NCBI RefSeq assembly: GCF_923081025.1
Contig: NZ_CAKLPZ010000003.1
Span: 434,001 to 498,000, forward strand
From: Neolewinella maritima
GTDB taxonomy: Bacteria > Bacteroidota > Bacteroidia > Chitinophagales > Saprospiraceae
Length of the DNA: 64,000 nt
Reading direction: 5' to 3'
Shown piece by piece: positions 1 to 9,101 of the stretch. The translations under genes and the position numbers were made by a program. How positions within the stretch are numbered: position 1 is the stretch's first letter; every line of letters begins with the position of its first letter. The notes beneath the pieces are model-generated. The model was not told where the DNA came from, ran no database searches, and saw only the letters and a list, made by a program, of their open reading frames with translations.

Positions 1-197
1 TTTGCGTTCACACCACTGAACATTCCCCCCACTAGCTGTGGGCACGGCTGACCCTCTAACGCGCACTAATCAACCAATAGTCAGCCTCCGGTTACCCGCT
101 ACGATCCAATAGATACTAGTACTTCAGGATGGTTTCCGTACCCTCCGGTCCGTACACAGTTTTATAGCCTTTTAATCAACTACAACATTCGACTAGC

Positions 198-3100
198 ATG
201 AAAAGAATACTACTCTTGCTTGCCATCGTCAGTTTTGCGTGCAGCATGGCGATAGCACAGCAGACTGTTTCCGGTACCGTTTCTGACACAGAAGGAGAAG
301 CCCTCATCGGCGCCTCGGTTCTGGTAGAGAACACGACGTCTGGAACAGTTACCGACATCGATGGCAACTTCACCCTCGCTATACCCGATGGGTCTACTGC
401 CCTCATCGTCAGCTACACGGGTTTCACGACGCAGACCGTGGACCTGCAGATCGGTACTACCACCTACAATATTTCTCTGGAAGAAAACGCCGCCCAGTTG
501 GGGGAAGTCGTCGTGACTGCCCTGGGCATCGAACGGCGGCGGGACGAGGATCTTTCCTCCGCAACACTGGTAAAGGCGGACGTGCTTCAGCGCTCGGGTG
601 AAACTGGCGTAGTCCAGGGCCTGGCGGGTAAGACCTCTGGTATCAACATTACCCGTAACTCGGGTGATCCCGGTGCTGGTGCTTATATCCAGATCCGCGG
701 TCAGAACACCATTCTCGGTGACGCCTCGCCATTGATCATTCTGGACGGAGTTCCTATCTCTAACTCGAACATTGGTGGTGGTACCGCCGGTGTGGTACAG
801 CAGAGTCGCCTCAACGACATCAACCCACAGGACATTGAGAGCATCACCGTACTCAAGGGGGCTTCCGCCGCAGCTGTTTACGGCACGGGTGCAGCCAACG
901 GCGTACTCGTAATCAATACCAAGCGCGGCCGTACGGGAGGTAAGAAGTACAGCGTGAGCGCTGGTGTTTCTTACGGTTTGGACGAAGTGAACCGGGAGTA
1001 CGAAAAGCAGAGCACCTTCGGACAGGGTTCTCCTAACACCCGTAGCAACTTCGATCAGTTCGGTACCTTCGTACCTAACACCGGCCTCAGCTGGGGTGAT
1101 CGTATTTCCGATCGTAGTGGAGCTACCGTATTCGACGAAGACGGAGGCTTTTTTACTGGTGACCAGACGGGCACCGTGTACCGAGGGTTTGCCCGCGACG
1201 CAGATGGCAACATCATCAACAATGGCAATACCCAGACCTTCAACGAGACCAACCGCGACCAGGTGTTCCAAACGGGTAACACCCTGGACATGAACGTAGG
1301 CGTCAACTTCCGTGGTGACAACAGCAACACCTACGTAAGTATCTCCAGCCTCCAGCAAGAAGGTCTGCTGCGCGGTAATTCTGATTACAATCGTAGTACG
1401 ATCCGTATCAACCAGGATTTCAACCTAACTGAAAAGTTGAACATCCGGGTTAACTCCAGCTACTCTGGTGTAGAATCCAACCGGGTACAAACGGGTTCTA
1501 ACCTAGCCGGTCTCTACCTGGGCTACCTGCGTACTTCCCCCGACTTCGATAACACGGACTACTCGGGCGACTACACTGTTGACGGTGTATCCAGCCCCGG
1601 CCACCGTGGCTACCGCAACTACCTTGGAATCGGCCGCCCGGCCTACAACAACCCAGGTTGGACCATCAACCGGCAGGTGAACCCCTCCGAAGTGGACCGT
1701 TTCCTGGTCGCTCCTGAGATCAACTACAATATCCTACCTAACCTGAAGTTCACGGCCCGCTACGGTCTGGATTACTACACGGACGAGCGGCGCACCGTCT
1801 TTCCCGTCAACTCAGCGGGTGATTTTGGCCAGGGTGGATTGTTCCGGGATGAGATTACGGAAAAGACCCAGAACCTGTTCCTGATTCTGACGGGTAACTC
1901 CGACATCAGCGATGCCTTTGCGGTGGACTACACCGTAGGCTACAACTACTTCGACAATGACTACCAGCGGCTCAGTGGCTCGGCTACTAACCTGTTGGTA
2001 CCCTCCGATCAGTTCATCATTGAGAACGCCATCGCGTCTAACAACGGTTCTACCCAGTTCCTGAGTCGGAACCGGAAGAACGGTGTCTTCGGCGTCCTGA
2101 ACTTTACGGTTGTAGAAAACCTCCTGGTCGAACTGAGTGGTCGTGCAGAACGCACCGCTTCCCTGCCCGACGAAGTATTCTTCTACCCCAGTGTAAGCTT
2201 AGGCTACAAGCTGTTGGACGACGATTCCAAGGCGTTTAGTTTCGCCAAACTGCGTGTTAGCTACGGTGAGGTAGGTATCGAACCCCCACTGTACCGCAAC
2301 CGCTCTACCTTCGTTTCCACCACTCCCGGTTCTGGTGGATGGGGTGATGTACTGGATGGCCTCAACTACGGAGGTTCGTACGCTCGCAGCTCGATCCAGG
2401 GTAACCCCAACCTGACCAACGAGCGGGTGAAGGAAATCGAACTGGGTGGTGACTTCCGCTTCTTCCAGAACAACCTGCGGGTTGGACTTACGTACTACGA
2501 TCGGGTCACGGAAGATGCCCTGCTGGATGTGGAGACTCCTCCCAGCAGTGGATTCACCTCGAGCTTTGCCAACATCGCCGAGATCACCAACACGGGCGTT
2601 GAATTTGACTTTTCCTACAACGTATTCCGCGGTGGCGACATGCAGTGGCGCGTCTTCGGTAACGCCAGCCACAACGAGAACATCGTAACCAAGCTACCCG
2701 ATGTCAGTCGCCTGATCCTGAACGGCTTCACGTCCACTTCTTCCGCACTCGTGGAAGGAGAGACCTTTGGCGCCATCTACGGCGGCAAGTACGCCCGGGA
2801 AGCCGACGGTAGCCTGAGCCTGAACGAGGACGGATTCCCCTTCAACGACCCCATCCAGGGTGTGATCGGTGATCCTAACCCAGACTGGCGCGGAGGCCTC
2901 GGTAGCGAATTTGGCTACAAGGGAGTATCGTTCAGCCTGCTGTTCGAAACCGCTCAGGGACAGGATATGTGGAACGGTACCCAGGGAGTTCTTAACTACT
3001 TTGGTATCGCGACCACTACGGCCAACATCTCTACGGCACCGTCCGACATCAAGAACGCTGCCGGTAATACCATCCCCGCAGGCACGCAGTTCCGTGGTAA

Positions 3101-3443
3101 CGTGATCGACTTCGGTGCAGGTCCCGTAGCTGCTGATGCTTCGTGGTACCTCGGTAACGGAGGTGGTTTCGGTGAGATCGACGAGCAGTTCGTAGAGGAT
3201 GCTTCCTGGACACGTCTGCGTGAAGTAACCCTGAGCTACGCACTGCCTACCACCCTGCTGGAAGGTGTAGGTTTGAGCAACGTCAGCATTGGCGTAACCG
3301 GACGTAACCTCGTACTCTGGAGTCCCTTCGAGGGTGCTGACCCCGACACTAACCTGACGGGTGCCTCCCGCGGTCGTGGTCTTAACTACTTCAACAACCC
3401 CGGAAGCCGCTCCGTACTGTTCAACCTAAAGTTCGGCTTCTAG
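198..3443 (+). CDS. SusC/RagA-family TonB-linked outer membrane transporter (first pair)
   Basis: This 1081-residue protein is an outer-membrane TonB-dependent transporter of the SusC/RagA type, which imports oligomers together with a SusD lipoprotein lid. Visible parts are a signal peptide ending near AIAQ (residues 1-21), a carboxypeptidase-D-like regulatory domain (about 22-100, VSGTVSDTEGEALIGASV), a plug domain (about 105-240) with the family marker SITVLKGASAAAVYGTGAANG, and a long beta-barrel ending in an aromatic residue (KFGF). Length is normal for the family. The SusD partner follows 110 bases downstream. The substrate cannot be read from the sequence; the neighbouring GMC dehydrogenase pair and lack of glycosidases argue against a classical polysaccharide locus. 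Codon choice (many GGT, CGT, GTA) differs from the second SusC and suggests strong expression. Confidence in the family is very high. Confidence 0.97.
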   Translation: MKRILLLLAIVSFACSMAIAQQTVSGTVSDTEGEALIGASVLVENTTSGTVTDIDGNFTLAIPDGSTALIVSYTGFTTQTVDLQIGTTTYNISLEENAAQLGEVVVTALGIERRRDEDLSSATLVKADVLQRSGETGVVQGLAGKTSGINITRNSGDPGAGAYIQIRGQNTILGDASPLIILDGVPISNSNIGGGTAGVVQQSRLNDINPQDIESITVLKGASAAAVYGTGAANGVLVINTKRGRTGGKKYSVSAGVSYGLDEVNREYEKQSTFGQGSPNTRSNFDQFGTFVPNTGLSWGDRISDRSGATVFDEDGGFFTGDQTGTVYRGFARDADGNIINNGNTQTFNETNRDQVFQTGNTLDMNVGVNFRGDNSNTYVSISSLQQEGLLRGNSDYNRSTIRINQDFNLTEKLNIRVNSSYSGVESNRVQTGSNLAGLYLGYLRTSPDFDNTDYSGDYTVDGVSSPGHRGYRNYLGIGRPAYNNPGWTINRQVNPSEVDRFLVAPEINYNILPNLKFTARYGLDYYTDERRTVFPVNSAGDFGQGGLFRDEITEKTQNLFLILTGNSDISDAFAVDYTVGYNYFDNDYQRLSGSATNLLVPSDQFIIENAIASNNGSTQFLSRNRKNGVFGVLNFTVVENLLVELSGRAERTASLPDEVFFYPSVSLGYKLLDDDSKAFSFAKLRVSYGEVGIEPPLYRNRSTFVSTTPGSGGWGDVLDGLNYGGSYARSSIQGNPNLTNERVKEIELGGDFRFFQNNLRVGLTYYDRVTEDALLDVETPPSSGFTSSFANIAEITNTGVEFDFSYNVFRGGDMQWRVFGNASHNENIVTKLPDVSRLILNGFTSTSSALVEGETFGAIYGGKYAREADGSLSLNEDGFPFNDPIQGVIGDPNPDWRGGLGSEFGYKGVSFSLLFETAQGQDMWNGTQGVLNYFGIATTTANISTAPSDIKNAAGNTIPAGTQFRGNVIDFGAGPVAADASWYLGNGGGFGEIDEQFVEDASWTRLREVTLSYALPTTLLEGVGLSNVSIGVTGRNLVLWSPFEGADPDTNLTGASRGRGLNYFNNPGSRSVLFNLKFGF

Positions 3444-3469
3444 AATGACGTAAGGTCTGCAGGAATCAA

Positions 3470-3508
3470 AACGTGAAGGGTGGTCACCAAAGCACCATCC
3501 TTCACGTT
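3470..3508 (+). terminator. Stem-loop between SusC and SusD genes
   Basis: AACGTGAAGG (3470-3479) pairs with CCTTCACGTT (3499-3508), and the stem continues inward with TGGT/ACCA to about 15 bp with a 9-base loop. A run of eight T lies at about 3525-3532, 16 bases after the stem, so it is not a textbook intrinsic terminator. It may reduce read-through from susC to susD or act as an mRNA processing or stability element. Confidence 0.5.
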
Positions 3509-3552
3509 ATCCTCGACCGCTCGTTTTTTTTCACTTCCACTTAATCAGACAA

Positions 3553-4896
3553 ATGAAGAATGTAGCATATGCGGCGCTACTATCCGCCGCACTGTTCACG
3601 TCCTGTGAGAGCATTGTAGATGACCTCAACGTGAACCCCAACGAATTTACCGAAGTACCCACTCAGTTAGTATTTAATCAAGTGGTACTGAACACGGCAG
3701 CCATTGCGGAGGCCGAGCCCCTCCGGATCGCCGGAATGTGGGCCGACCAGTTTGCCGGTACGGACCGCCAGTACATCACCCAGGATCGTTTCGAAGTAGG
3801 CTCCGCTACCTTCGACGAAGTGTGGGGTGATCTCTATCAGCAGGGTATCTCCCAGGCGCAAATTGCACGGGAGCAAGCCACTGCAGAAGGACAGACCGCT
3901 ATCGCCAACTACTCCCAGATGCTCGAAGGCTACTACGCCGCCGAAGCAGCACTGATGTTTGGCGATGTACCCTACACGGAAGTCAACAAGCTAGAATTTG
4001 CCGATCCAAGCTATGAGCCACAGGAACAGGTGCTAGCCACTGCTATCTCACTGATCCAGGGCGCTATAGGCGGAGAAGGTTCCGACCGATCCGTATCCGT
4101 GGCTAACGAAGTGCTCACCGGAACCTCTACCTGGGGGGAGTTCGGTAACGCACTGCTTGCACGCTACTACCTGGCTCAGAGTGACTACGAGAACGCCCTA
4201 AGTGCTGCCACCGCCGCTGATTTTGAAGACTTCTCCGATGGAGTAGACATCATCCATACTACGACCAACTTCTCCGAAAACCTCGTGTACCAGTTCGAGG
4301 CTGAGCAGCGTGCCAACTACCTCTCGTTCGGTACCGCCGGCACCGTCGAGTCCACGCTGTACAACTTTCTTTCTGACACCACGGCCCTGTCGCGTGGGGA
4401 TGATAAGACGGACGATGCTGCGCGTCTCAACCTCCTGAGCTCCGGTATCGACCAGGGTATCTACCGCATCAACGTAGAGTCCGATGGGTTCTTCGCTGCA
4501 GATGCCAACTTCCCCGTCATCGGCTACCCCGAAGTGCAACTCATTATCGCTGAATCCGCCGCCCGTACGGGTGACTCGGAAGCTGCGCTGACTGCGCTGA
4601 ACAACGCGCGTAACTACTGGGACAATCTGACCGGAACGGACTCCTACGAAGACCTGGACGACACCGACCTCAGTGGCGACGATCTTCTCCGTGCCATTCT
4701 GGTCGAGAAGTATGTGTCTGTATTTGGTCTACCGACCTTCTACGATATCATCCGGACGGACAACTTCATTGGAGCCGATATGGACACGCGGAACTCACCT
4801 GCTGAGCGCTTTCTCTACCCCTCTACCGAAGTTTCTTCTAACAGTAACTACCCCGGCGACAAGTCGTTGGATGATCCAACCCCTGTATTTAATTAA
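3553..4896 (+). CDS. SusD/RagB-family nutrient-binding outer membrane lipoprotein (first pair)
   Basis: This 447-residue lipoprotein is the surface lid that captures substrate for the upstream SusC transporter. The signal sequence ends in a lipobox (LFTSC, Cys18). The start of the mature protein (NVNPNEFTEVPTQLVFN) and the compact length match the SusD-like_2 group (PF12771 type) rather than the roughly 500-residue classical SusD; helical TPR-like segments such as the one around FGDVPYTEVN are visible. It lies 110 bases downstream of SusC and ends 40 bases before a strong terminator, so the two genes probably form one transcription unit. Substrate is unknown. Family call is confident; subfamily is inferred from resemblance. 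Confidence 0.93.
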   Translation: MKNVAYAALLSAALFTSCESIVDDLNVNPNEFTEVPTQLVFNQVVLNTAAIAEAEPLRIAGMWADQFAGTDRQYITQDRFEVGSATFDEVWGDLYQQGISQAQIAREQATAEGQTAIANYSQMLEGYYAAEAALMFGDVPYTEVNKLEFADPSYEPQEQVLATAISLIQGAIGGEGSDRSVSVANEVLTGTSTWGEFGNALLARYYLAQSDYENALSAATAADFEDFSDGVDIIHTTTNFSENLVYQFEAEQRANYLSFGTAGTVESTLYNFLSDTTALSRGDDKTDDAARLNLLSSGIDQGIYRINVESDGFFAADANFPVIGYPEVQLIIAESAARTGDSEAALTALNNARNYWDNLTGTDSYEDLDDTDLSGDDLLRAILVEKYVSVFGLPTFYDIIRTDNFIGADMDTRNSPAERFLYPSTEVSSNSNYPGDKSLDDPTPVFN

Positions 4897-4935
4897 GCGT
4901 ATTTGACCTACGGTCACTACCTATTGGATCAAGCT

Positions 4936-4972
4936 ACGGCGGACGCATCACCTTGGTGCGTCCGCCGTTTTT
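4936..4972 (+). terminator. Intrinsic terminator after SusCD
   Basis: ACGGCGGACGCA (4936-4947) pairs perfectly with TGCGTCCGCCGT (4957-4968) around a 9-base loop, and the stem runs straight into five T. It closes the SusC/SusD transcription unit 39 bases after the SusD stop codon. Confidence 0.88.
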
Positions 4973-5001
4973 GTATATTGTTCTTCCCTTAAATCCATCC
5001 C

Positions 5002-5742
5002 ATGACTAATCGTACTATACTTCTTCAAGTCGTGATGATGCTATCTATGACCGCATTCGCCCAGAATCAGACTACCGATCTCAGTAGTCAGACAGAACCC
5101 AACGATAAGACTCGTCAGGCCATGTTCAACCTGCAGGATCCAAGCGCAGCACTAACGGCCGGTGGGGCCTTCTACGTAAGTAACCCTACGTTTGCCTACG
5201 AGATTGATCCAAAAAAAGCCTACCTAAATCCCACCTTCCAGCCCCTCTCCATCGTCTTGCTCAACGGCCAAGAGTACGAACTCCCCGGCCGCATTCGCCT
5301 CATCGATCAGAAGGTAGAGGTACAAATGGACGACAAGGTCTACGACCTGGACAATCAAAAGGTACAGGCCATTATCGACGCCCAGGGTAGGGTATTCGTA
5401 TCTGGCTTCGACCCTACGGGCCGCATCAAGGGCACCCATCTTTATGAGGTTGCCTTTGCTGGTGCCGACCGTCGCCTACTGGTGAATCATAGTACCGTTT
5501 GGGAAGACCCCCCCCAGCAGAATATGTTTGATACCAGTGAGCAGCGAAAGACCCTTAAATCTGTCACTCGGACCTATTTGGTCGTTGGAAGCAACGGCTT
5601 AGAGATCAACCGGCTGAGCGATCTCGCGGATGTACTAGGTCTGAGTAAACGGAGCGAAGGGATGCAGTTTGCCAAGCGGAATCGACTCCGCAACGAGACG
5701 GCGGATTACGTTGATCTACTGCAATTCATCGAAGCGCGCTAA
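5002..5742 (+). CDS. Secreted protein of unknown function
   Basis: I do not recognise a named family in this 246-residue protein. The first 21 residues form a signal peptide (MTNRTILLQVVMMLSMTAFAQ), so it should be periplasmic or outer-membrane associated. The mature part is mixed alpha/beta without membrane helices or cysteines; it has a repeated short beta pattern around residues 85-135 (GQEYELPGRIRLIDQKVEV, then DDKVYDLDNQKVQAI). It stands between the SusCD terminator and the GMC oxidoreductase gene, 57 bases upstream of the latter, and could be co-transcribed with it. No function is claimed. Confidence 0.8.
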   Translation: MTNRTILLQVVMMLSMTAFAQNQTTDLSSQTEPNDKTRQAMFNLQDPSAALTAGGAFYVSNPTFAYEIDPKKAYLNPTFQPLSIVLLNGQEYELPGRIRLIDQKVEVQMDDKVYDLDNQKVQAIIDAQGRVFVSGFDPTGRIKGTHLYEVAFAGADRRLLVNHSTVWEDPPQQNMFDTSEQRKTLKSVTRTYLVVGSNGLEINRLSDLADVLGLSKRSEGMQFAKRNRLRNETADYVDLLQFIEAR

Positions 5743-5799
5743 CCCGACGTAGAAGTAGCGCAGCACGCCGTAACTTGGGAGTCTCAAACCCAGCGATCC

Positions 5800-7521
5800 G
5801 TGCAGATAAAGAAGAACGATAAAGAATACGATGTAGTCATCGTAGGCTCCGGAGCCGGCGGCGGTATGAGCGCGCGCATCTTAGCCGAAAACGGCCTCAA
5901 CGTAGCCATCATCGAAGCAGGTCCTTACTTCGACCCCCAGAACAAAGAACAGAAAACGCAGCTACGCTGGCCCTGGGAAAGCCCCCGGCGCGGCGCCTCT
6001 ACTACCCGGCCCTTCGGTGATTACAATGCCGCCTTCGGGGGGTGGGAACTTCCCAATGAACCATATAGTACGGTAGGTGATACCCGCTTCGAGTGGTTCC
6101 GCTCGCGCATGCTCGGCGGACGTACCAACCACTGGGGAAGGATCAGCCTGCGCTTCGGCCCCGACGACTTCCACAAGAAAGATTTTGACGGACTAGGCGC
6201 CAACTGGCCAATTACCTATGAGGAGATCAAACCCTACTACGACCGGGTCGACAAGATGATCGGCGTCACGGGTACCAACGAGGGCTTACCCAATGATCCG
6301 GACGGCTTCTTCCTGCCCCCACCCAAGCCCCGCCTGTCGGAACTGATGTACACCAAGGCCGCCCGTAAAAATGGCGTTCCGGTATACCCCTCCCGCATGT
6401 CGATGCTGACCAAAAAGCTCAACGACGACCGCGGGGTCTGTTTCTACTGCGCGCAGTGTAGTCGCTCATGCGCAGTCTACGCCGACTTCAGCGCCGGCAG
6501 CTGCCTCATCTTCCCCGCCGTGAAGGCAGGGAAGGGGCAGGTGGATATACTGGTTAACTGTATGGCCCGTGAGGTCATCACTGACGACACCGGCACGGCC
6601 ACTGCCATCAGCTACGTCAGCAAGGACGACCGCCGGGAGTACGAAGCAAAGGGAAAGGTCATCGTACTCGCTGCCTCCGCCTGTGAAACTGCGCGCCTGC
6701 TCATGAACTCGCGAATGAAGGGACAAACGGAAGGATTGGGCAATAGCTCCGGCACCCTCGGCCGCTACCTCCATGATAGTACCGGTGCCGGTGCGGCAGC
6801 CTTCATTCCCAGTCTGATGGACCGCAAGCGGTACAACGAAGACGGCATGGGTGGCCTGCATGTCTATTCCCCCTGGTGGGGCGATAATAAAAAGCTCGAC
6901 TTCCCCCGGGGCTACCACATCGAAATGGGGGGCACCATGGGTATGCCCATGTACGGCTTCGGCGGTGGACACAAGGCCATCCAGAAAATTCTCAACTACA
7001 AGGTGGGTGGCTACGGCAACCCCCTCCTGAAGGAGATGAAATCCGTATACGGCGCAGGTTTCTACATCTCCGGCCGCGGTGAATCGGTAGCACTCTACGA
7101 TAACTACTGCGAGATCGACCCGAATTCCGTGGATGAATGGGGTATTCCCACCCTGCGCTTTCACTACAAGTGGACAGACCACGAGCGCCTACAGGCCAAG
7201 CACATGCAGGAAACCTTCCGCAGCATCCTCACGGATATGGGTGGCGAGATCCTGACACCGGAGTACACCTACGAGCAGGACTATGGCATGCTAGCCCCCG
7301 GGGCCATCATCCACGAAGTAGGTACCGCCCGGATGGGCGACGACCCCAAGGAAAGCGTCACCAATAAATACGGCCGACTACACGATGTACCCAATGTGTA
7401 CATCAACGACGCGGCTACCTTCTCGTCGCAAGCCGATAAGAACCCCACCTGGACGATTATGGCCCTGGCTATGCGCAACAGCGAGCACATCGTCTCCGAA
7501 CTCAAAAAAATGAATATCTGA
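5800..7521 (+). CDS. GMC-family FAD-dependent oxidoreductase, large subunit
   Basis: This 573-residue flavoprotein belongs to the glucose-methanol-choline oxidoreductases and most resembles the large subunit of gluconate 2-dehydrogenase/FAD-glucose dehydrogenase, which oxidise a sugar or sugar-acid alcohol and pass electrons to the respiratory chain. The FAD-binding GSGAGGGMSA motif is at residues 16-25, LGGRTNHWGR near residue 105, and the probable catalytic pair is His505 (HEVGTARMG) and Asn548 (KNPTWT). Cys214, Cys217, Cys220 and Cys224 form a tight cluster that could hold an Fe-S centre, as known for some FAD-glucose dehydrogenases. The start is GTG at 5800; no nearby in-frame ATG exists. 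It has no signal peptide and overlaps the next gene, a Tat-exported partner, by one base (TGATG), so it is probably exported with that partner. Confidence 0.93.
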   Translation: MQIKKNDKEYDVVIVGSGAGGGMSARILAENGLNVAIIEAGPYFDPQNKEQKTQLRWPWESPRRGASTTRPFGDYNAAFGGWELPNEPYSTVGDTRFEWFRSRMLGGRTNHWGRISLRFGPDDFHKKDFDGLGANWPITYEEIKPYYDRVDKMIGVTGTNEGLPNDPDGFFLPPPKPRLSELMYTKAARKNGVPVYPSRMSMLTKKLNDDRGVCFYCAQCSRSCAVYADFSAGSCLIFPAVKAGKGQVDILVNCMAREVITDDTGTATAISYVSKDDRREYEAKGKVIVLAASACETARLLMNSRMKGQTEGLGNSSGTLGRYLHDSTGAGAAAFIPSLMDRKRYNEDGMGGLHVYSPWWGDNKKLDFPRGYHIEMGGTMGMPMYGFGGGHKAIQKILNYKVGGYGNPLLKEMKSVYGAGFYISGRGESVALYDNYCEIDPNSVDEWGIPTLRFHYKWTDHERLQAKHMQETFRSILTDMGGEILTPEYTYEQDYGMLAPGAIIHEVGTARMGDDPKESVTNKYGRLHDVPNVYINDAATFSSQADKNPTWTIMALAMRNSEHIVSELKKMNI

Positions 7522-8258
7522 TGGATCGCCGCAAATCACTTAAAACACTCCTCGGCGGTGCTGTCGGGACCGCACTGTTCACCCAGGTAGGCTGTAAGGA
7601 AGCCGGCACCGACCCGGTACCCGCCTCGGCAGGTACCGAGTTGGAAACCAAGGGCTATGGCTTACGTACCGCCTGGGAAGCCGAGCGGGAAGAGCGTATC
7701 AATAACTCGCGCTTCTTCTCCGACTTCGAGCTAGAGACTATTGGCGTACTCGCCGATATCATTGTTCCGGCGGGCGAAGATCATGCCAAAGCCACCGACA
7801 CTGGGGTGGTCGAGTTCATCGAATTCATGGCCAAGGATCAGCCCGATGTCTATCAGACCAGACTACGGGGTGGCCTCGCCTGGCTCAACGCCGAAACCAG
7901 CCAGCGCTATGGCGGTAAGGCCTTCATCGAGGCCACTCCGGAAGAGCAACTCGCCATCGTGGACGATATCGCCTACGAGCTACCCGAATCCGAGGCGGAG
8001 AGCAACCCCTTGCGTACGGGTATAGACTTCTTCGACCGCTTACGCTTCCTGGTCGTCACGGGCTTTTTTACTAGCCGCGATGGGGTAGAATACCTTGGCT
8101 ATATGGGCAATCAGCCCAACGTATGGGACGGCGTACCCCAGGATGTACTGGACGCCCATGGCCTGCAGTACGACCCGGAATTACTGCCCAAGTACGTAGA
8201 TCAGGAGCGCCGTACCATCACAGCCGAGTGGGATGAGCAGGGCAACCTGATTACCTAA
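7521..8258 (+). CDS. Gluconate 2-dehydrogenase subunit 3-like protein, Tat lipoprotein
   Basis: This 245-residue protein is the small subunit that accompanies GMC-type dehydrogenases. Its N-terminus (MDRRKSLKTLLGGAVGTALF) carries a twin-arginine motif and ends in a lipobox-like TQVGC (Cys25), so it is probably a Tat-exported lipoprotein carrying the folded FAD subunit across the inner membrane. The body contains the family segment FSDFELETIGVLADIIVPA (residues about 56-74). It starts inside the stop codon of the large subunit, a sign of translational coupling and complex formation. The electron acceptor, normally a cytochrome, is not encoded nearby. Confidence 0.88.
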   Translation: MDRRKSLKTLLGGAVGTALFTQVGCKEAGTDPVPASAGTELETKGYGLRTAWEAEREERINNSRFFSDFELETIGVLADIIVPAGEDHAKATDTGVVEFIEFMAKDQPDVYQTRLRGGLAWLNAETSQRYGGKAFIEATPEEQLAIVDDIAYELPESEAESNPLRTGIDFFDRLRFLVVTGFFTSRDGVEYLGYMGNQPNVWDGVPQDVLDAHGLQYDPELLPKYVDQERRTITAEWDEQGNLIT

Positions 8259-8286
8259 GCAAGCCAGTCAAAATTTAGCGGACAAA

Positions 8287-8319
8287 TTGTACACCGTACC
8301 TACTAAAGTCCTACCTTTG
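8287..8319 (+). promoter_or_regulatory. Bacteroidota-type promoter of the SRP RNA gene
   Basis: TTG at 8287-8289 and TACCTTTG at 8312-8319 fit the Bacteroidota consensus TTG-N19/20-TAnnTTTG. Transcription would begin about 5-7 bases downstream, exactly at the predicted 5' end of the SRP RNA. Confidence 0.8.
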
Positions 8320-8322
8320 GGG

Positions 8323-8412
8323 CTTGGGCGGCACACGGTCAGCTCCTTCTGAATTCCCCCAGGGCAGAAATGCAGCAAGGGTAGGAGGTTGAGCGACTGG
8401 TGTGCTTGCCCA
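8323..8412 (+). ncRNA. ffs: Signal recognition particle RNA, small bacterial type (4.5S)
   Basis: This is the small SRP RNA, which binds Ffh and targets membrane and secretory proteins. The conserved apical core is plain: CCCCCAGGGCAGAAATGCAG (8356-8375) continuing to CAAGGGTAGG, with the GNRA loop GAAA closed by GCA/TGC. The ends pair (TGGGCGGCACAC near 8325-8336 with GTGTGCTTGCCCA at 8400-8412), giving the single long hairpin typical of the small form without an Alu domain. A run of eight T (8413-8420) directly follows the closing stem and serves as terminator. It has its own TAnnTTTG promoter. Confidence 0.9.
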
Positions 8413-8492
8413 TTTTTTTTGCTTATTATTGAGATTCAGCAGGACTCGTTCCCGCACTGCGCAATCAATTGTTCGCACATGTATCTTGAGCC

Positions 8493-9101
8493 ATGAAGCA
8501 AGCCCTCGTTTTCGCGACCAACAACCCGAACAAGATCGCCGAGATCCAAGAGCAGCTTGGTGACCGCTACGTCTTTCGTAGCCTGAAGGACATTGGCTGC
8601 ACGGAAGAAATTCCCGAGACCGCCGACACCCTAGAAGGTAACGCCCGCCTCAAGGCCCGGCACGTACGCGATAACTACCGACAGGATTGCTTTAGCGAAG
8701 ACACCGGGTTGGAAGTATATGCCCTCAATAAGGAGCCCGGAGTCGGCACCGCCCACTATGCAGGGCCTCACCGTAGCGCGGAGGATAACAACGCCAAACT
8801 ACTGTCCGAGCTGGGCCCCCGAAAGGATCGACTCGCCCGCTTCCGCACGGTGATCTGCCTAGTACAGGGACTGGAAGAACAGTTATTTGAAGGCATTTGC
8901 GAGGGCCGTATCGCCACCTGTCCCCTCGGAAAAGATGGATTTGGCTACGACCCGGTCTTCGTTCCCACCGAAGGAGACGGCCGTACGTTCGCCCAGATGA
9001 GCCGCGCCGAAAAGGCACGGTTCAGCCACCGCGCCCGGGCCATGGCCAAGCTGGAGCACTACCTCAAAAGGCAGCAGGATGCTGCTCATCCCAGCGTGTA
9101 G
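8493..9101 (+). CDS. rdgB: RdgB/HAM1 non-canonical purine NTP pyrophosphatase
   Basis: This 202-residue cytosolic enzyme hydrolyses dITP, ITP and XTP to monophosphates plus pyrophosphate, keeping deaminated purines out of DNA and RNA. Family motifs are in order: FATNNPNKIAEI (residues 7-18, phosphate binding), SEDTGLEV (about 69-76, variant of ADDSGL), a GVGTAHYAG segment corresponding to the usual GxxSARYAG, FGYDPVF (about 149-155) and KARFSHRARAM near the C-terminus. Length is normal. Its last 38 bases overlap the 3' end of the convergent amidase gene. Confidence 0.95.
   Translation: MKQALVFATNNPNKIAEIQEQLGDRYVFRSLKDIGCTEEIPETADTLEGNARLKARHVRDNYRQDCFSEDTGLEVYALNKEPGVGTAHYAGPHRSAEDNNAKLLSELGPRKDRLARFRTVICLVQGLEEQLFEGICEGRIATCPLGKDGFGYDPVFVPTEGDGRTFAQMSRAEKARFSHRARAMAKLEHYLKRQQDAAHPSV

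Noticed and set aside
210-1358. 382-codon open frame on the minus strand
   Set aside because: It is antisense to the well-supported SusC gene and shows no domain.
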